Assembly (NCBI GenBank): GCA_948567375.1
Contig: OX419761.1
Span: forward strand, 60,115,089 to 60,179,088
Reading direction: 5' to 3'
Origin: Lunularia cruciata
Taxonomy: Eukaryota > Streptophyta > Marchantiopsida > Lunulariales > Lunulariaceae
Length of the DNA: 64,000 nucleotides
Shown here: piece after piece, positions 1 through 11,905 of the stretch
Layout of the letters: each line of letters begins with the position of its first letter
Numbering within the stretch: the first letter of the stretch is position 1
Notes under the pieces: model-generated
Database searches by the model: none
Told to the model about the DNA's origin: nothing
What the model saw: the letters and a program-made list of their open reading frames with translations, nothing else
Program-made: the position numbers and the translations under genes

Positions 1-1239
1 TCTCCCGGAATTGGGCCTCCACTATCCGTAGCAGAACTGGAAAACCTCGACCTCATCAACCGAGTCAATTGACCACCACTACCCTTGTGACAAACTTTGG
101 AAACAGGGGAACTCATCTTGTCACCGTCTCCACAATGCTTACTCTGCCGCTCCAAAAGCCCTTTGTTATTTCCCTGTGTCAAACTACAGGATCCTAAACC
201 TCCGATCCCTGTGCGCCAAACCATCAGTGGCGTTGCACCCCTTTGGTCGGCTCTTGCTGTTCCATGAACGTATGAATGTGCCAAGGATGCACAATCAAAT
301 CGATCCTGATACAATCTTCTATAGAATGTACGGACTGGCGGCGCTATCTCTTTAAATCTCATCCTGCCTCGTGCGCTCCCAAGCTCCTCTTATGCCCACA
401 TGCGTCAGCTGTGACAGGATGTGGAGTCCCCTATCGCAATCCTGCAAAATTCCCGAACATCCGGTCAGGATTGTTTTGCCAACGCGCATACTCTCACAAT
501 AATGAGCTTCGAGTGAAGGAATAGGACGTAAATGTTAGAGGATCGTACTGTTTCTCTCCTCCGCGGAAAGAAGGTAAAACCATCGCTGACTTCTGAGCCT
601 GAAACGAATTCGGATGTCAAGACTGGCTAGGGATGTGCTAGTAATTCAGGCTAGCCAGGGTGATAAATGAGCGAAAAAGAACTTCAGAGTGAGCGCAAGT
701 TTTCGACCAGTGAAGGAAATAAGAATGCGAAACCTGAATTGTTTGGCCGGATCCAGAAGTCAGCCACTGCCCGCCCAGAATTTGAGCACACTTCCCTGCG
801 TACCGGGACATTTGCTTGGCCTGCCGGGTTGCTGCTGGAAGAGAAGAAGATACATTCATAGCTCATTCATCTTCTTGCACTCGGGTTGTGTTTCTAGCAC
901 TCAAAAAGCCAAATTACCACAACTCCGTCTTCCCATCAAGGCTGAAAACACAGTCACGAGCAACTGTTGTTCCTGGAACGATGAGGCTACCACATTCGTA
1001 TTCGAGACATAGAAGTGTACACGTCATGCGAGTGTGAACGCTCCAGATTAAACAGGGGGAGCAGAGGGTCCTGAATGTATGCAATCTTACTTACCTTTAA
1101 AACACAATTGCCGTTCCTATAGCCGGTGGCTAATGACCTGAATGACCGGAAAGTACGGTAATACACCTGTTGTGAAAAGACATCAGGTACTTGTTTGCTA
1201 AATCTCAGGGCGGGGAGTGGGCGTCCTTAACCTAGGGTA
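1..1239. other. Unassigned left-edge region, moderate GC
   Basis: No gene is recognised here. The longest open frames are about 60-107 codons, overlap on both strands and show no known domain or splice pattern. Base composition is richer in G+C than the following 5 kb and resembles the host-gene stretch at 50-61 kb, so this may be the flank or an intron of a host gene outside the window. Confidence 0.4.
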
Positions 1240-1507
1240 CCCAGGTTTTCCAATTCGTATGGATGAAGAATTTAACAAATTAGAATTTTGAAATTCAAAA
1301 TATATTAACCCAGGTTTCCATTCCGTATAGATGAAGAATTTAACAAATTCAAAATCATGAATTCAAAATATATTAACACAAGTTTTCCATGCCATATGGA
1401 TGAAGAATTCAACAAATTTAACATCTGAAATTCAAAATATGTTAGCCCAGATTTTCCATAGATGAAAATTTTAACAAATTAAACATCTGGAATTCAAAAT
1501 ATATTGA
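1240..1507. repeat. Minisatellite, four units of about 68 bp
   Basis: Four direct units start near 1240, 1309, 1377 and 1445. Each begins with CCCAGGTTTTCC or a close variant, continues through GATGAAGAATTTAACAAATT, and ends with AATTCAAAATATATTAA or similar. Units differ by several substitutions and small indels, so the array is not recent. It lies at the border between the GC-richer left edge and AT-rich DNA. Confidence 0.85.
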
Positions 1508-1705
1508 TTCAGATCATCTCACAAGCATAAATTTCACCATGATCCCATAGGTTTCCAAAAATTGTAGACTGAAATTTGGATATTCTGTCATCCGGAGAGA
1601 GATCCGGAGAGGTGATGTTTCTTCGGATGCTCCAGTTGTGTGTAGACCGTACGACTTGCATAGCTCGGATATCTTAGGTGCGGTAGGGCAGATTTCTCAT
1701 ACAGA

Positions 1706-1797
1706 CTCTATTGGGGCTTAGCCCCATGTTACCTTTTTTGTCTCTCCCTTGTACGGCTTGATGGGGTCTTCCCATCCTTCATTTTTCCTACGCGGTC
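1706..1797 (+). repeat. Dispersed repeat, copy 1 (inverted copy near 61.2 kb)
   Basis: About 90 bp centred on TGATGGGGTCTTCCCATCC. Its reverse complement is found at 61155-61244 at roughly 85% identity, and a weaker same-strand copy follows at 1855-1925. The family is not recognised. A short LTR piece or a SINE body are possibilities. Confidence 0.7.
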
Positions 1798-1854
1798 GCC
1801 TTGTTCGAGAGAGAGTGTTGTGAAACCAGAACTTGCTTCAAGAGGAGCTTAGCT

Positions 1855-1925
1855 TATTGGTGCTTAGCCACATTTTATCCATTTTGTGTCATCCTTGTAT
1901 GGCTTGATGGGTTCTTCCTATCGAG
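1855..1925 (+). repeat. Dispersed repeat, diverged tandem copy
   Basis: This segment repeats the order of the 1706-1797 repeat (GCTTAGCC, then CCTTGTATGGCTTGATGGG, then TTCTTCC) with more differences. Together they look like an old tandem duplication. Confidence 0.55.
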
Positions 1926-1939
1926 AAGAAGCCAGAGGA

Positions 1940-4617
1940 GCAAGTTCTAAAAGGTGAGATTGTGAATTATCTGATGTATCATCCGTTTCCGCTCTTGCAC
2001 AATAGGAGAATCATCTTTCTATCATATATTAATCTTTTATTAAATTTCTAGTACAATCTAATTCATTTATATACAAATAAAAATAAATAAAAATTGGATA
2101 TATTCATAAATTATATCTCCTTTTAACTTAATTAAATTATTATAAACCTCTAATGCTATTTACACTTTTTTGTCAAATTTCACCATTCCTAGAAATGATC
2201 TCCATTTCAATTTCTTCTTTGCTTCAATCATCATTACTCTAGAGTAAGCTCCGTGTTAGTAGTCAAAAAATAATCTAGTGTAAGCCCAATTCATCATGAA
2301 TCTATAAGAAAACAGCGAGGACTTAAGAAACTTTCATTTACATTTCCTTCCGTCCATGTGAATATACACCTCAATATATTACTATTACAACTTTACCCTA
2401 AATTGGTGACTGCTCTTTCCTCGTTAGAGAATGAAAAGTACACTCACCTACACACGGTGAGTGTACCTGCACTATTGTAGGGCAACAATCTTGCAATAAA
2501 AGGTATTATGTAAGTATAAATTCTCCATAGATATCTTGTGTTGATAGCCACACATAATACACTCCAGTGTATTAATAAGATGAAAGTTGGTCCATCATTA
2601 ATTAAATACTTTAGATCTTTCAAACTAATGTATTGAAGCAAAGTGCAAGAAAGTGATATGGATCTATACATATGTTAATAAACATTAATATGAACATTCA
2701 CATAGTTTGAAATTCATATAAGATCAAAGAGTCATTCAAGTAAAAGAAGGAATAGGATATTGAAGGATAAATCATTTTAATATAAATTTAATGATTTTAG
2801 ATCCACTTTGGGATTTTTTGAAAGAAGAAGTAGGTTAGTTCATGGGAAGTGTATTTTCTATTCAAGTCCAAATGGTAAATCTTATCTTTGCTTGCCATAA
2901 TTAAGTATTCATATCTGCATGATAATTATGGGATACTTAGTATAAACTCTGTATGATTGGAAGCAATAGGTTTTATTAAAAGTAAGATAGTAAAATACCA
3001 TAATTATTTATTGTAATTACCATGATTTCATGTGATAATATGTATCGTAAGTGAATCTAATAACTATGGTGATTACCAGATTATTAAAATAAATAAAGTA
3101 GAAATAAAAAAATTTGTATATCACTAGAGACTTCTAAAAGATACCAAAAAAGTAACTAGAAAGATTAAAAAAAGCAGTCTAGCAATTTACACATAAACCT
3201 TCCTTTAGGCTTACAAGTTAGTGATGGAAATTCAAAAGCCACCTTTTGACTCTAATTTGACTTCAACCAATTTCTTAACATTACTTTACATTGATGGTTG
3301 ATAAGAAGTAAATTAGAAGCTCTCAAGTAGAGTTACTTCAATAATTGCCCTTGAAGTGAAATACAAAGTTACGGTAGGTATGCTTGCTAGGTATGCTTGC
3401 TTTTCTATCTTGACAAGGTGCAAGCAAAGACAAAGGAGGTGGTTATGGATCTCAAGGAGGACTTCAAATCTTGTTACATCTCTTTGTATGAGAGAATCTC
3501 AAAAGTCAAATTGAAATTTAGGATCAACTTCAACTAGAATATATGAAGATAGAGACAATTATATTATTCTTATGTCCAAAGTCTTTTTATTTATATACAC
3601 TTCATATGACTATATCTTGCATATTATAGAAAGTAATTGTTAATTTCATAACCATGTTATTTAAAATCAAAGAAGGTTTTCAAAACCTTATAGTCAAGGT
3701 TTGTAAATACTCACAATAAGGCTAGTTGTTGATTTCCTAACCATGTTATTTAATATTTAAGAAGGTTCTTCAACACCTTATAGTCATAATTTATAAATAT
3801 TCATAGGAAGGCTACTAGATCTTTAAGAAGGTTTATGTATACACTAAAAAATATTTATCTTTGGAACTTCTTGAGCATGTTTTGGAGTCTACTCTAAAAT
3901 TTTCCATTTTTTTACCTCTTTCTACTTGTACAATCCTTCAATCTTGTTCACATTGAATCATGAAGCAAGGAATGTTTATAAATAACTTTGTACATGCATG
4001 TCTTGAATATGTTATCTATTACTACAATTAATTATAAATGTTGGTCAAGTATCTATGTTTGTCAAGAATCTAGGAAACAAGATAAGCTTGAACTTGAAAT
4101 TTTTATTCTAAAAATGTGATGAAGTTAATCAAATTTATAATAACAAGTTGGAATAAGTTGAAATTTTTTTCTTATAGAAAAAATGAGGTAATTTAAATAA
4201 GAAGATGGTTTACAAACTTAAGTACAAAGGTGCAAGAGTAAAGAATATCTAGAAAGTATAAGCTTTTCATTCATCATAAAAGACATATTATGATTAAACA
4301 TATCAATGTGTTTCTTTTCCAAATCACAATTAGGTAATATTTTTCCTGCTACAAAGAAGAAGATATAGTATAGAAGAAAGTGAAAGGAGAAAACATGATA
4401 GAATATAAGTTTCTTTAAGAACTAAGAAGTCTTGATTATCACTTACAAAGAAAGGATGTAATCTAATACTTGCTTGTTTGGAGTTATTGTTTGTCAACTT
4501 TTCAACTCAACAAAGAATATCCTAATGACTTGGTGTATGTTCAACAATACACCAAGTATATATATTCTAATGTAGGTTTTGTATATTTAGTTTGACTACA
4601 TTTTAGAAGATGGGAAG

Positions 4618-4693
<76 letters not shown>

Positions 4694-5735
4694 TTGGTTT
4701 GGCTCCAAGAATCTTATAAGATTTTATAGCAAACCGTACACATCGGAGGTCAATAAAATATGTTTATCCTTTGTGGTGTATAGTAACAATATATATATGA
4801 AATTAGACCTTTGCCAATTGAGGTGTAATCACTAAGTCAATCATGGGAGCAAAGTGAATTTACTTGCTTCTTTTGTCAACAAATAGTATATTTCTAAATA
4901 ACCTTGAGAGATGATTGGAACAATGGATTGAGATCTAAGTTTATATGCTCCAACATGAGGTTTGAGAAGAAATATAAATGGTCAAACAAGGCAAGTTAGT
5001 TTGAAATTAAATCTTGTATCTTTAATAACTTCTATACAAAAAGTATAAACAATCTATATTTTGCTACAATGTTGAAGAATGTTTAAGAAGATGATTGATC
5101 TTGCCTTCTACTAAGAAGAATATGTTTCTTAAAATAGAGCCAAACAAGAATTAGGATTCTTTTAAATATGTCTCCATATAAAATTTCATTCTCAATGGAA
5201 AAATAAACCTATTTACTTCCATTGACCATATTTTGAGTCAAAAGAGTTAGAAGATGAATATCATCTTAATTTCTATTGAACTTGTGTTGATTTTGTATAC
5301 TAATCCTTATGATAAGGAATTTATAAATTATTGTGTAATATAAGAAATAAGAGAGAGAATTTAGAATATTATTATACTAATATTGGATTTTCTATGTTTT
5401 TTCTAACAGTCATAATATGAAGAGCTATTTGAAAGCATAAACTATAGATAAATTCTTTTGATTACAAATATAAAAATTTATCTCACTTGAATTTAATCTC
5501 AACAACGCAAACAAAATCAAGTGTGATACATTTCTAAGCTCTTGTTATATCAAGATTCTACTAATAAAGTTTAAAGTATCATAATTAACCACAAAAATAA
5601 TTTTGGCTTGTATGATTATTAGGAGCATGCAAGTTGATGCAAATTCCTTGAGTTTATAAAGCATAAATTCACTTTGTCACCTTACTAGGGTTTAATATCC
5701 TTACCATGAGATTGGTGAATGGTGCTAAATATGAT
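1940..5735. other. AT-rich intergenic DNA without a recognised gene
   Basis: Nearly 4 kb of AT-rich sequence with stops in every frame and no domain I can name. The only sharply defined structure is the (AT)n tract at 4620-4691. Old decayed transposon sequence is likely but not shown. Confidence 0.5.
4620..4691. repeat. (AT)36 microsatellite
   Basis: An uninterrupted AT dinucleotide run of about 72 bp. It is perfect, which suggests recent length change and probable polymorphism between individuals. Confidence 0.97.
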
Positions 5736-6324
5736 TGTGATATCCCAATATCAAGCAAATTGCGGTATAACAAGCAAGAAACATGTCAGTCCTATAGAAA
5801 CACAATTTGAAAATGGCTAGATTTGAAGAGAAGTGTCACTATTGTTACTTGTTTAACTTCTTGGGTAAGAACCTATAAAAGACCTAGAGAGAAATAGGAG
5901 AATTGAATATCAAGATGGAATCACATTGAGATACTCAAGTGAGAGAAACTCTAAATGCATAGTAGGAGCTTAGGCTTTGGCATTTATAGGTAACTAGGGT
6001 ACAAGGTTCCCTAGAAGCTTCAAAAGAATATTCCTTTTAGAAGCCATCTTACTTGGAGTTTAGCTAGCTAAGTTAAGATTCTTTATTGTTACTTACAAGC
6101 TAAGCTAGCCGCTTACTTGGCATATGAGCTAAGCTAGCCATCAATTTGGTGTACAAGTTACAAAATCCCTAGAAGGTTCCTAAAAGCTTTTCACCAAGAA
6201 GCTTCATGGATGTTTTTTAGAACATTCTGTAGATTTTACTAGATATATGATAGTTCTACCTCTTTTAGCTATATGTAGCTCCTACTAACTCCATATTAGC
6301 TTTTTCTAACTCCATATAATTCCA
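5736..6324 (-). mobile_element. Putative 3' LTR of an old chromovirus (E0)
   Basis: The segment begins TGTGATATCCC and ends AATTCCA on the plus strand, giving TG...CA termini. Immediately to its right the minus strand reads a purine-rich tract (GGTGGGGGAATA) as expected of a polypurine tract, and then a decayed integrase-chromodomain region of the same orientation. No second LTR of this element is visible in the window, so the boundaries are inferred from these signals only. Confidence 0.4.
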
Positions 6325-6344
6325 TATTCCCCCACCACTAATTG

Positions 6345-7023
6345 GTGATATCCTCCTCACCATGGAATCTTTGAACTCTTGTATAAATGCTTGTGCATTG
6401 TGAGATGAGAAAGAGACTCCCATGTGGCATCATGAAGAGGATACACTTTCCAAAGGATCTTATTTTTAGTGTGTCATTGGTGTTCAAGTTGGATGTCATG
6501 ACAAGCAAGTGTGGTCAACCTTTTTATTCTTTGTGACCATTGATAGGGACTGAAAGAAGAGGAGGTTGAGCTCAAGCAGCAAAGGAAGATGGGTTAGAAA
6601 TAAATGGTTCTTACTTTGAAACATGGGAGATGGGTCCATAAATGACTAGTAAGCAATGAAAGAGATGGTATGAATCCATCAAATGGACCAATCTAATGAG
6701 CAACAAGTTTATGAAATTGGTTGTCAAGAGGGGGATCAAGGTTACTATAAAAAAACATGAGATCAACTACTTGAAAGTGACTGAGATCATAACAATGTTG
6801 ATCAACATGTTGCTTTTGATAATTTTGAGCAATAAAAAGATGAGACTTAGCTTGGTGTAATAAAGTAGATAACATGGACAAGAAGGTGGAAGCATGAGAG
6901 ACCTAAAACAATGGCAAAGCAAAAAGAGAATCAAGATCAAGTGGATATTGGCTCTTATCAAGAAAGAAGGAAGAGAATCTAGCACTTGCTTGCTTTAAAT
7001 TATTATAGACAAACTTAGCAACC
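6345..7023 (-). pseudogene. Relic integrase C-terminus with chromodomain (old Ty3/gypsy, E0)
   Basis: Read on the minus strand, this contains chromovirus integrase C-terminal phrases such as LSTLLHQAKSHLFIAQN and FYSNLDPPLDNQFHKLVAH. Further on comes the second half of a chromodomain (WKVYPLHDATWESLSHL). Its divergence from the other chromoviruses in the window shows a separate, older lineage. The sequence is cut at 7024 by the LTR of another chromovirus. It is broken, with several interruptions. Confidence 0.7.
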
Positions 7024-7768
7024 TGCAATACTCCAAGGACAAGAGAAGAGAGAAAACACAGATTTCATACTCAATCATCCGGTGCCCCAATGGATCACCT
7101 TCTCTTTATTATTATAGACAAAGAGGGTCTCCTCCAAGGAAGCTCCACCATAGGATTAGGCACACAGATAGGTGACATGTCAGCAAGCTCCACCCTTGGA
7201 TTACTTACTTGGATGGGTGACATTTCAGTCCTGGTCCTATCTGGTTGATCCAACAAGCTTTGACCAGAGGGAATCTTTTAAGGAATCTTCTTGTAGGAAT
7301 GTCACAATCATGTGGGTGAGGTACGGTTGGAATGCTCTCGATGAGACAAAGCAGGGGGGAGAGAAGGCTAACCTTTCCTTTGTTTGGGAGGAGGGGGAGG
7401 AGTTGTATATTTTTGAGGCCTAATTCATCCGTTTAGGCCTCTCAACTTGCCTTCAGAGATTTTAGGCATATTTTGGTTCCTACTCTATTAGTACAAGTCC
7501 CCTTTTGGTGATATCTCTTTCTGATGTGTTTAGTATATCATTTATAACATCCATCCAGATATTACCAAACCAATTCTCACCTTTAAATCATATGTCTAGC
7601 TATTAGTTCTAAGGTTTTGAAATCTATTTTGGTTTTTGCCCTATTAGAAGAAGTATTCTTTTGGTGATACTTCTATCTGATCTATTTTGACCATCATGTA
7701 TAACATCATTCCAGGTGTTACCAAACCAAATTTCACATCTAGATCATATGGCTAGCTCTTGGTATTAT
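7024..7768 (-). mobile_element. 3' LTR of outer chromovirus (element 1)
   Basis: This about 745-bp LTR starts TGCAATACTCC and ends GGTATTAT on the plus strand, variants of the family termini TGTAATAC...GTATTACA. To its right the minus strand has the purine tract AAAAGGAGGGAGGT that precedes the 3' LTR throughout the family. Its closest relative in the window is the LTR at 27385-28104 (about 92% identity by eye, with shared subfamily variants). It interrupts the integrase of the older E0 element, but the flanks of the two element 1 LTRs (CAACC on the left, TAATT on the right) do not match. Confidence 0.85.
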
Positions 7769-8690
7769 AGACCTCCCTCCTTTTAACACGCAATATCTGC
7801 GTTGTGCAGTTGTTACTCAAATACTTGCACCAACACCAGTGCATGTGTCATATTGGCAGCATGCTCCCAGGTTGCTTCATAGAGGGGGTAAACTTTCCAC
7901 TATACTAGATAGTCCAACCGCGGATGGCAAGTACCACGCATGCATTTTTAGAGAATACGCTCCACTTAATATTCCTCCATGCCATCAATGAGTGTCAAAC
8001 AAGGTCAAATATTGTGTGTGGAATGGCACTAGCCTGATTGGGGAGCATGTCTACATAGTAGGGAAACATGGAACCGTGGATGGATCTTCATGTGTGGTGG
8101 TAGCTCAAGTGATAAGCCATAGTGCCGACTCGATCAAGAATAGAGAAAGACGCAATAAAACAAGGTTTGAGCTTACAAGGTCCAACTAATGTGAGGTTTG
8201 TCGTCGATAGCCACACCTGATCCCCAACATTGAACTCCATGTGCTTATGGTGTGCATCAACATACTTCTTTTGTCAATTTTGCATAATTTGTAATCTGTG
8301 CTTGGCACTCTCCACACCTTGTTGGATTCTAGAAACAAATGTGTTGATTGTGTTGACCTTGGTAGCCACCAGATGGATCTTCATAAAGCTAGAAGGTATG
8401 AAAGATGCTCACCATTCATGAGGAAGAACGAAGTGACTTGGGTGGATTCATTCACTAAATTGTTGTAAGCAAATTTCACCAACGGGAGTAGGGTGTCCCA
8501 CCTCTCTTGCTCTTCTAAGGTGAAATTGTGTAACATGTCTTCAATAGTGAGATTTGCCTGCTCTATTTGTCCATCTATTTGTGGGTGGTAAGCTGTGGAC
8601 ATGGCCAACTTGGTTTTGAAGAAACCAAAGAGTGTTTGCCAAAACAAACTAGTGAATTGAGTGCCTTTGTCGATGACAAGTACTCAAGAC
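7769..8690 (-). mobile_element. Element 1, integrase C-terminal part with chromodomain
   Basis: The minus strand encodes the C-terminal half of a Ty3/gypsy integrase, including YHPQIDGQIEQANLTIEDML (the region of the last catalytic glutamate). It is followed toward 7.87-7.99 kb by a decayed chromodomain. Similarity to the younger chromovirus at 42.0-42.98 kb is continuous until about 8690, where element X begins. The copy is broken. Its upstream pol portion resumes at about 23785. Confidence 0.85.
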
Positions 8691-9544
8691 AAGTTGTGGT
8701 ACCCACATTTTTGTTTTTTTCTCAAATTTTGAAGAAGAAGTGTACAAAGAAGTTGAATTGCGCCTATATGGCCGAAGAAGGCAAAGAAAAGTGTCCTTGG
8801 GATGAAACCCAAGGTAACATGACTTTGGATCATGAGGTGAGGTACTCGGAATGGCCTTGTCAGCATACAACCCAAAGTAAGGAGTCTTTGTCTCAAGGGT
8901 GCTCAACTCAAGGCAAGGACAATATAACAACTTTCCTTCGGGGCAAGACATTCAAGAAGGGACCATTCAAAAATGGCAGTAATACACATGAAGGACATTT
9001 GATAGTGACAGGAGCATGCAAGAGGTGTGATTTCTTGGTAGAAACTCAAATTGAAGAAAGACGGAGAAGGTGCAACTCTATAAAAATCAAGCTAAAGACA
9101 AAGTAATGACAAGCAATTTTCCATCGCCGTTAAGAAGTTGTCTTGCAGGAGATCATGGGAAGGGAAGTAGAGTCAAAGATGCACTGGTGTGTAGAGCGGA
9201 AATTGAGAAAGTTAATTCGGGAATCAGTAGGAAGAATAGTCCCCAACCCAAAGTGGAAGAGAGAAAGATAGGAGGTGGGAAGAAGAACTCCGAATTTGCA
9301 ATGAGAAATCATGCTTGAGGTTAGATGTTATCATAAGAATTGAGGTCTTGAGCAGGCTTTGGATCACATTCTTGGCATGGAACTGGAATGTTAGCTTTAC
9401 AGGGTTCATGATTGAGATCATCGAGAGTAAGTGTCTCAATGGCCTTGAGGAGGAAGGGAAGGGGGAAATCCGGCTTGATGGACAGAGTCAAATTGGAGGT
9501 TAGTACTCAAGAGAGAAGCAGACGCAGAGCATGGTGCCACATTC

Positions 9545-10000
9545 TTGGGAAAGGAGGAAGTAGCCAAAGAAACCCAAGAAGTGAGAGATGCCTTTTCTTT
9601 GAAGCGCACAAAGAATGGTTACAAAGTAGAGAGCTACAAGGATCTTGTCAAGAGAGGGTTTGTGAGTGCTCTAATGGCAATCTTGAAGCCGAAGAGAACG
9701 ACTTATGTGATGAAGCACCAAGCAATGTTCTTCCATAAGATGTTTGCAGGAGAGCCAATTTACTGGGCAAAGTGTCTTCATGGGAGGATGAGATAAATGG
9801 TGTGGAATTTGCGGGACAAGTCGCCTTCACATTACATTGTGCCGTTTTCAGCCCATTTCTATCTAGGGCTGAACTTGCTCAATGCGACGGAGCGCAATAA
9901 GATGGTGTTGCATTTCCATCCCAACTTAAGAAGAGATGTCGATGCGGAGGAGTCACAATACATTCTTCAGATCAAGAGCAATGATGAGTACTATGCATAG
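9545..10000 (+). pseudogene. Element X, gag-like globular region of unknown family
   Basis: Open reading on the plus strand gives a basic, globular-looking stretch with phrases such as GFVSALMAILKPKRTTYVMK and SAHFYLGLNLLNATERN. I do not recognise the family. It comes first in the coding order of X and precedes an acidic and then a coiled-coil region, as a gag or leader ORF of a large gypsy element might. An inverted copy lies at 22.7-23.3 kb. Element fossil. Confidence 0.4.
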
Positions 10001-10678
10001 ATGGGGCAAAGTGTGCAGTTGGAAGTAAGCACTCCAAAGTCAAAGAAGAGGAGTCTACAAGGAGAAGAAGAAGTAGAGAAAGCGAGACCATGGAAGGCTA
10101 GAAGAGTAAACCCAAGGAAAGAGTTGGTGGTAATTGCATCTTCAAAAGAAGAATCAGAAGGAGAAGCCAAGTGCAAGTCCAAAGATTCAGAGAGGGAGGA
10201 AGAACCCGAGTTCACACTGCAAAGTGGAGATACAAGTAGTGATAGTGACGATGGAGTGGAAATAAAATCAGTACCCAAAGAAGAGGAAGCCAAGATGGAG
10301 ACGGAGGAGAAAAGTAACTCGAAACTGGAAGAAGAAGTTCCAGAGCAAGAGGAGAAAAGAGTTACAATTCAAAGGGGAGTTTGTTCCAGACGAAAGGCAA
10401 AGTGTGGAGCGGGGCCAAGTAAGGTAAGAGAAGAGGAGGATGGAAGTTTAGGGAGCAAAGAATCCATACCTATAAGGCGACTGTGGCTTAGAAGGCAAGT
10501 GTCCAATGAGGAAGAGGTGAAGAAGGGGATAAGTCCGCAAGCTAAGGTAACTCTATGTGAAGGAGTAGAGTATTTGCGGGAGGTTGTATGCCCGTTGTTG
10601 GTGAAGTTAGAGCACCGGAAGAAGGAGATGCAGTCAAAGTGTGTGGAGGTGAAGACTATATTGCAGGTGTTAGCTTGA
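10001..10678 (+). pseudogene. Element X, highly charged Glu/Lys/Ser-rich ORF (225 codons)
   Basis: This is the longest single open frame of X. It is dominated by Glu, Lys, Ser and Arg, with acidic runs (SSDSDDGVEIKSVPKEEEAK) and basic clusters (KARPWKARRVNPRK) like a nuclear-localisation patch. No conserved domain is evident and the bulk is probably disordered. The C-terminal 50 residues (YLREVVCPLLVKLEHRKKEM) could form helices leading into the coiled coil downstream. The function is unknown. Confidence 0.45.
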
Positions 10679-10932
10679 TTAGAAGAAGAGAACTTGGAAT
10701 TAAAGAAGAGTATAATCCGAGGTGAGGAGGAAAGGGAAGTACATAGCTTTCTTTTAAGAGTTTTAGGTATTTCAAAGTTTGGGCATCCATTGTATCTTTG
10801 TGCTATCTTAAAGAATTAAATAGATTTCAACCTTGTTCCTGTTGCTTAAAACCCAACTCTGTTTGCTTAATACGTTTGTTTGCACGTATCCCCTCCATTG
10901 CACTATGAGTAGATGCAATAGTACAGAATCAA

Positions 10933-11799
10933 GTGATCGAGAACTTGAGGAGAGAAGCAAGGAATAGAGAGGAATTCATAGAACAGAGTGACATAGCAAG
11001 GGAAAGACAAGTAGCTGAGTATGAAATCTTGAAGCAACAGTTTGCTGATTTGAGATTAGAAATTATCCATGCTACGGCAAGAGTAGCAAAGAAAGAGCAA
11101 GAGCTCAATAGAGTGATGGAGAGTGTAGAAGAGAAGAAGCAGTTCTGGTAAAGAGAGTTGACAATGAGATATAGAGAGGAAGAAAGGTTGAGAGAGTTAC
11201 TTCGCAATCAGGAGGAGAAGATTGTGCAGAAGGAGAAGGAGAAGGAAACTGTGAAAGCCGAGTTCAAAGTGAAATTGGCAATGTACAGAGAAGATTGGCT
11301 TGCAGATCAAGAACATGAGAGAAAAATGAGATTGGAGCCATTGAAGGAGATTGTGATCAAGATGCATGTGATGCTGAGTACAGAGGCCAACATGCGCATT
11401 GAAGAAACAAGACTGTACAAGTTGAAGTTTTTGGTGCAAGAGATGAGGAGGAGAAATGCAAAGGATAAGGATTTGAATGCCTTACTCATTAGTCTCAAAA
11501 CTCGTGTAGATAGAAAGATATTGGAAGTAGAAAACAATATCACAATTAGATTAGACTTAGTGAAATTAAAGATAGATAAACTTTGGAAGGATGTAAGAGC
11601 AAAACCCAAAGTAGATAACATAGGAGTGTAGATGTCTTTAGAGTTACCATTGGAGACATTAGAGAAGAGTGGGTCGGGAGATAAGGAGTTAGATAGATTA
11701 CCCACTAGTGTAATTGTAGATCAGAGTGAAGAAGCGTTAGAATTGTTAGGGGAAGTAGTAGTTGTGAAACTTGAGGATAGAGTAGTAGTGAGTGAAGTT
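10933..11799 (+). pseudogene. Element X, coiled-coil region
   Basis: Plus-strand frames here encode long heptad-rich helices, for example MTMRYREEERLRELLRNQEE followed by EKIVQKEKEKETVKAEFKVK, covering roughly 230 residues in total. Such a long coiled coil is unusual for a Ty3/gypsy gag. The coding region is interrupted at 11800 by the methyltransferase-bearing element. The remaining flank of X resumes at 21732. Confidence 0.5.
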
Positions 11800-11905
11800 T
11801 GTCGTGCGTATATACATCGCTACACAACATACATCGCTGTCAACATCATACACTATAAAAGCACAACTCACACATAAGTCATACATAGACTCTAAAGTGC
11901 CACAA
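11800..11905 (-). repeat. 106-bp segment A' at the left edge of the methyltransferase element
   Basis: Plus strand begins TGTCGTGCGTATATAC and ends AGTGCCACAA. The same 106 bp recurs at 12359-12464 with two differences. A' abuts the AGTT flank on the left and the 451-bp segment on the right. On the minus strand A starts TGTGGCAC and follows a G-rich tract, so A is probably the first part of the true LTR. Confidence 0.85.

Larger units (their letters stand above)
8691..11799 (+). mobile_element. Element X, left part: LTR-like element coding a charged coiled-coil protein
   Basis: A plus-strand element with unusual open frames and no recognisable pol domain. About 1.05 kb of it (8956-10024) recurs inverted at 22680-23780, and it joins across the inserted 11.80-21.73 kb element to a segment ending in a candidate LTR and a tRNA-Asp primer-site sequence. 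I therefore treat it as a retroelement, perhaps non-autonomous. No LTR is seen on its left side. It interrupts the pol of element 1, and about 600 bp of element 1 pol is missing at the insertion site. The parts are broken. Confidence 0.6.

Noticed and set aside
1-1239. Several 60-107 codon open frames as genes
   Set aside because: They overlap on both strands, lack domains and splice context, and are of the length expected by chance at this base composition.
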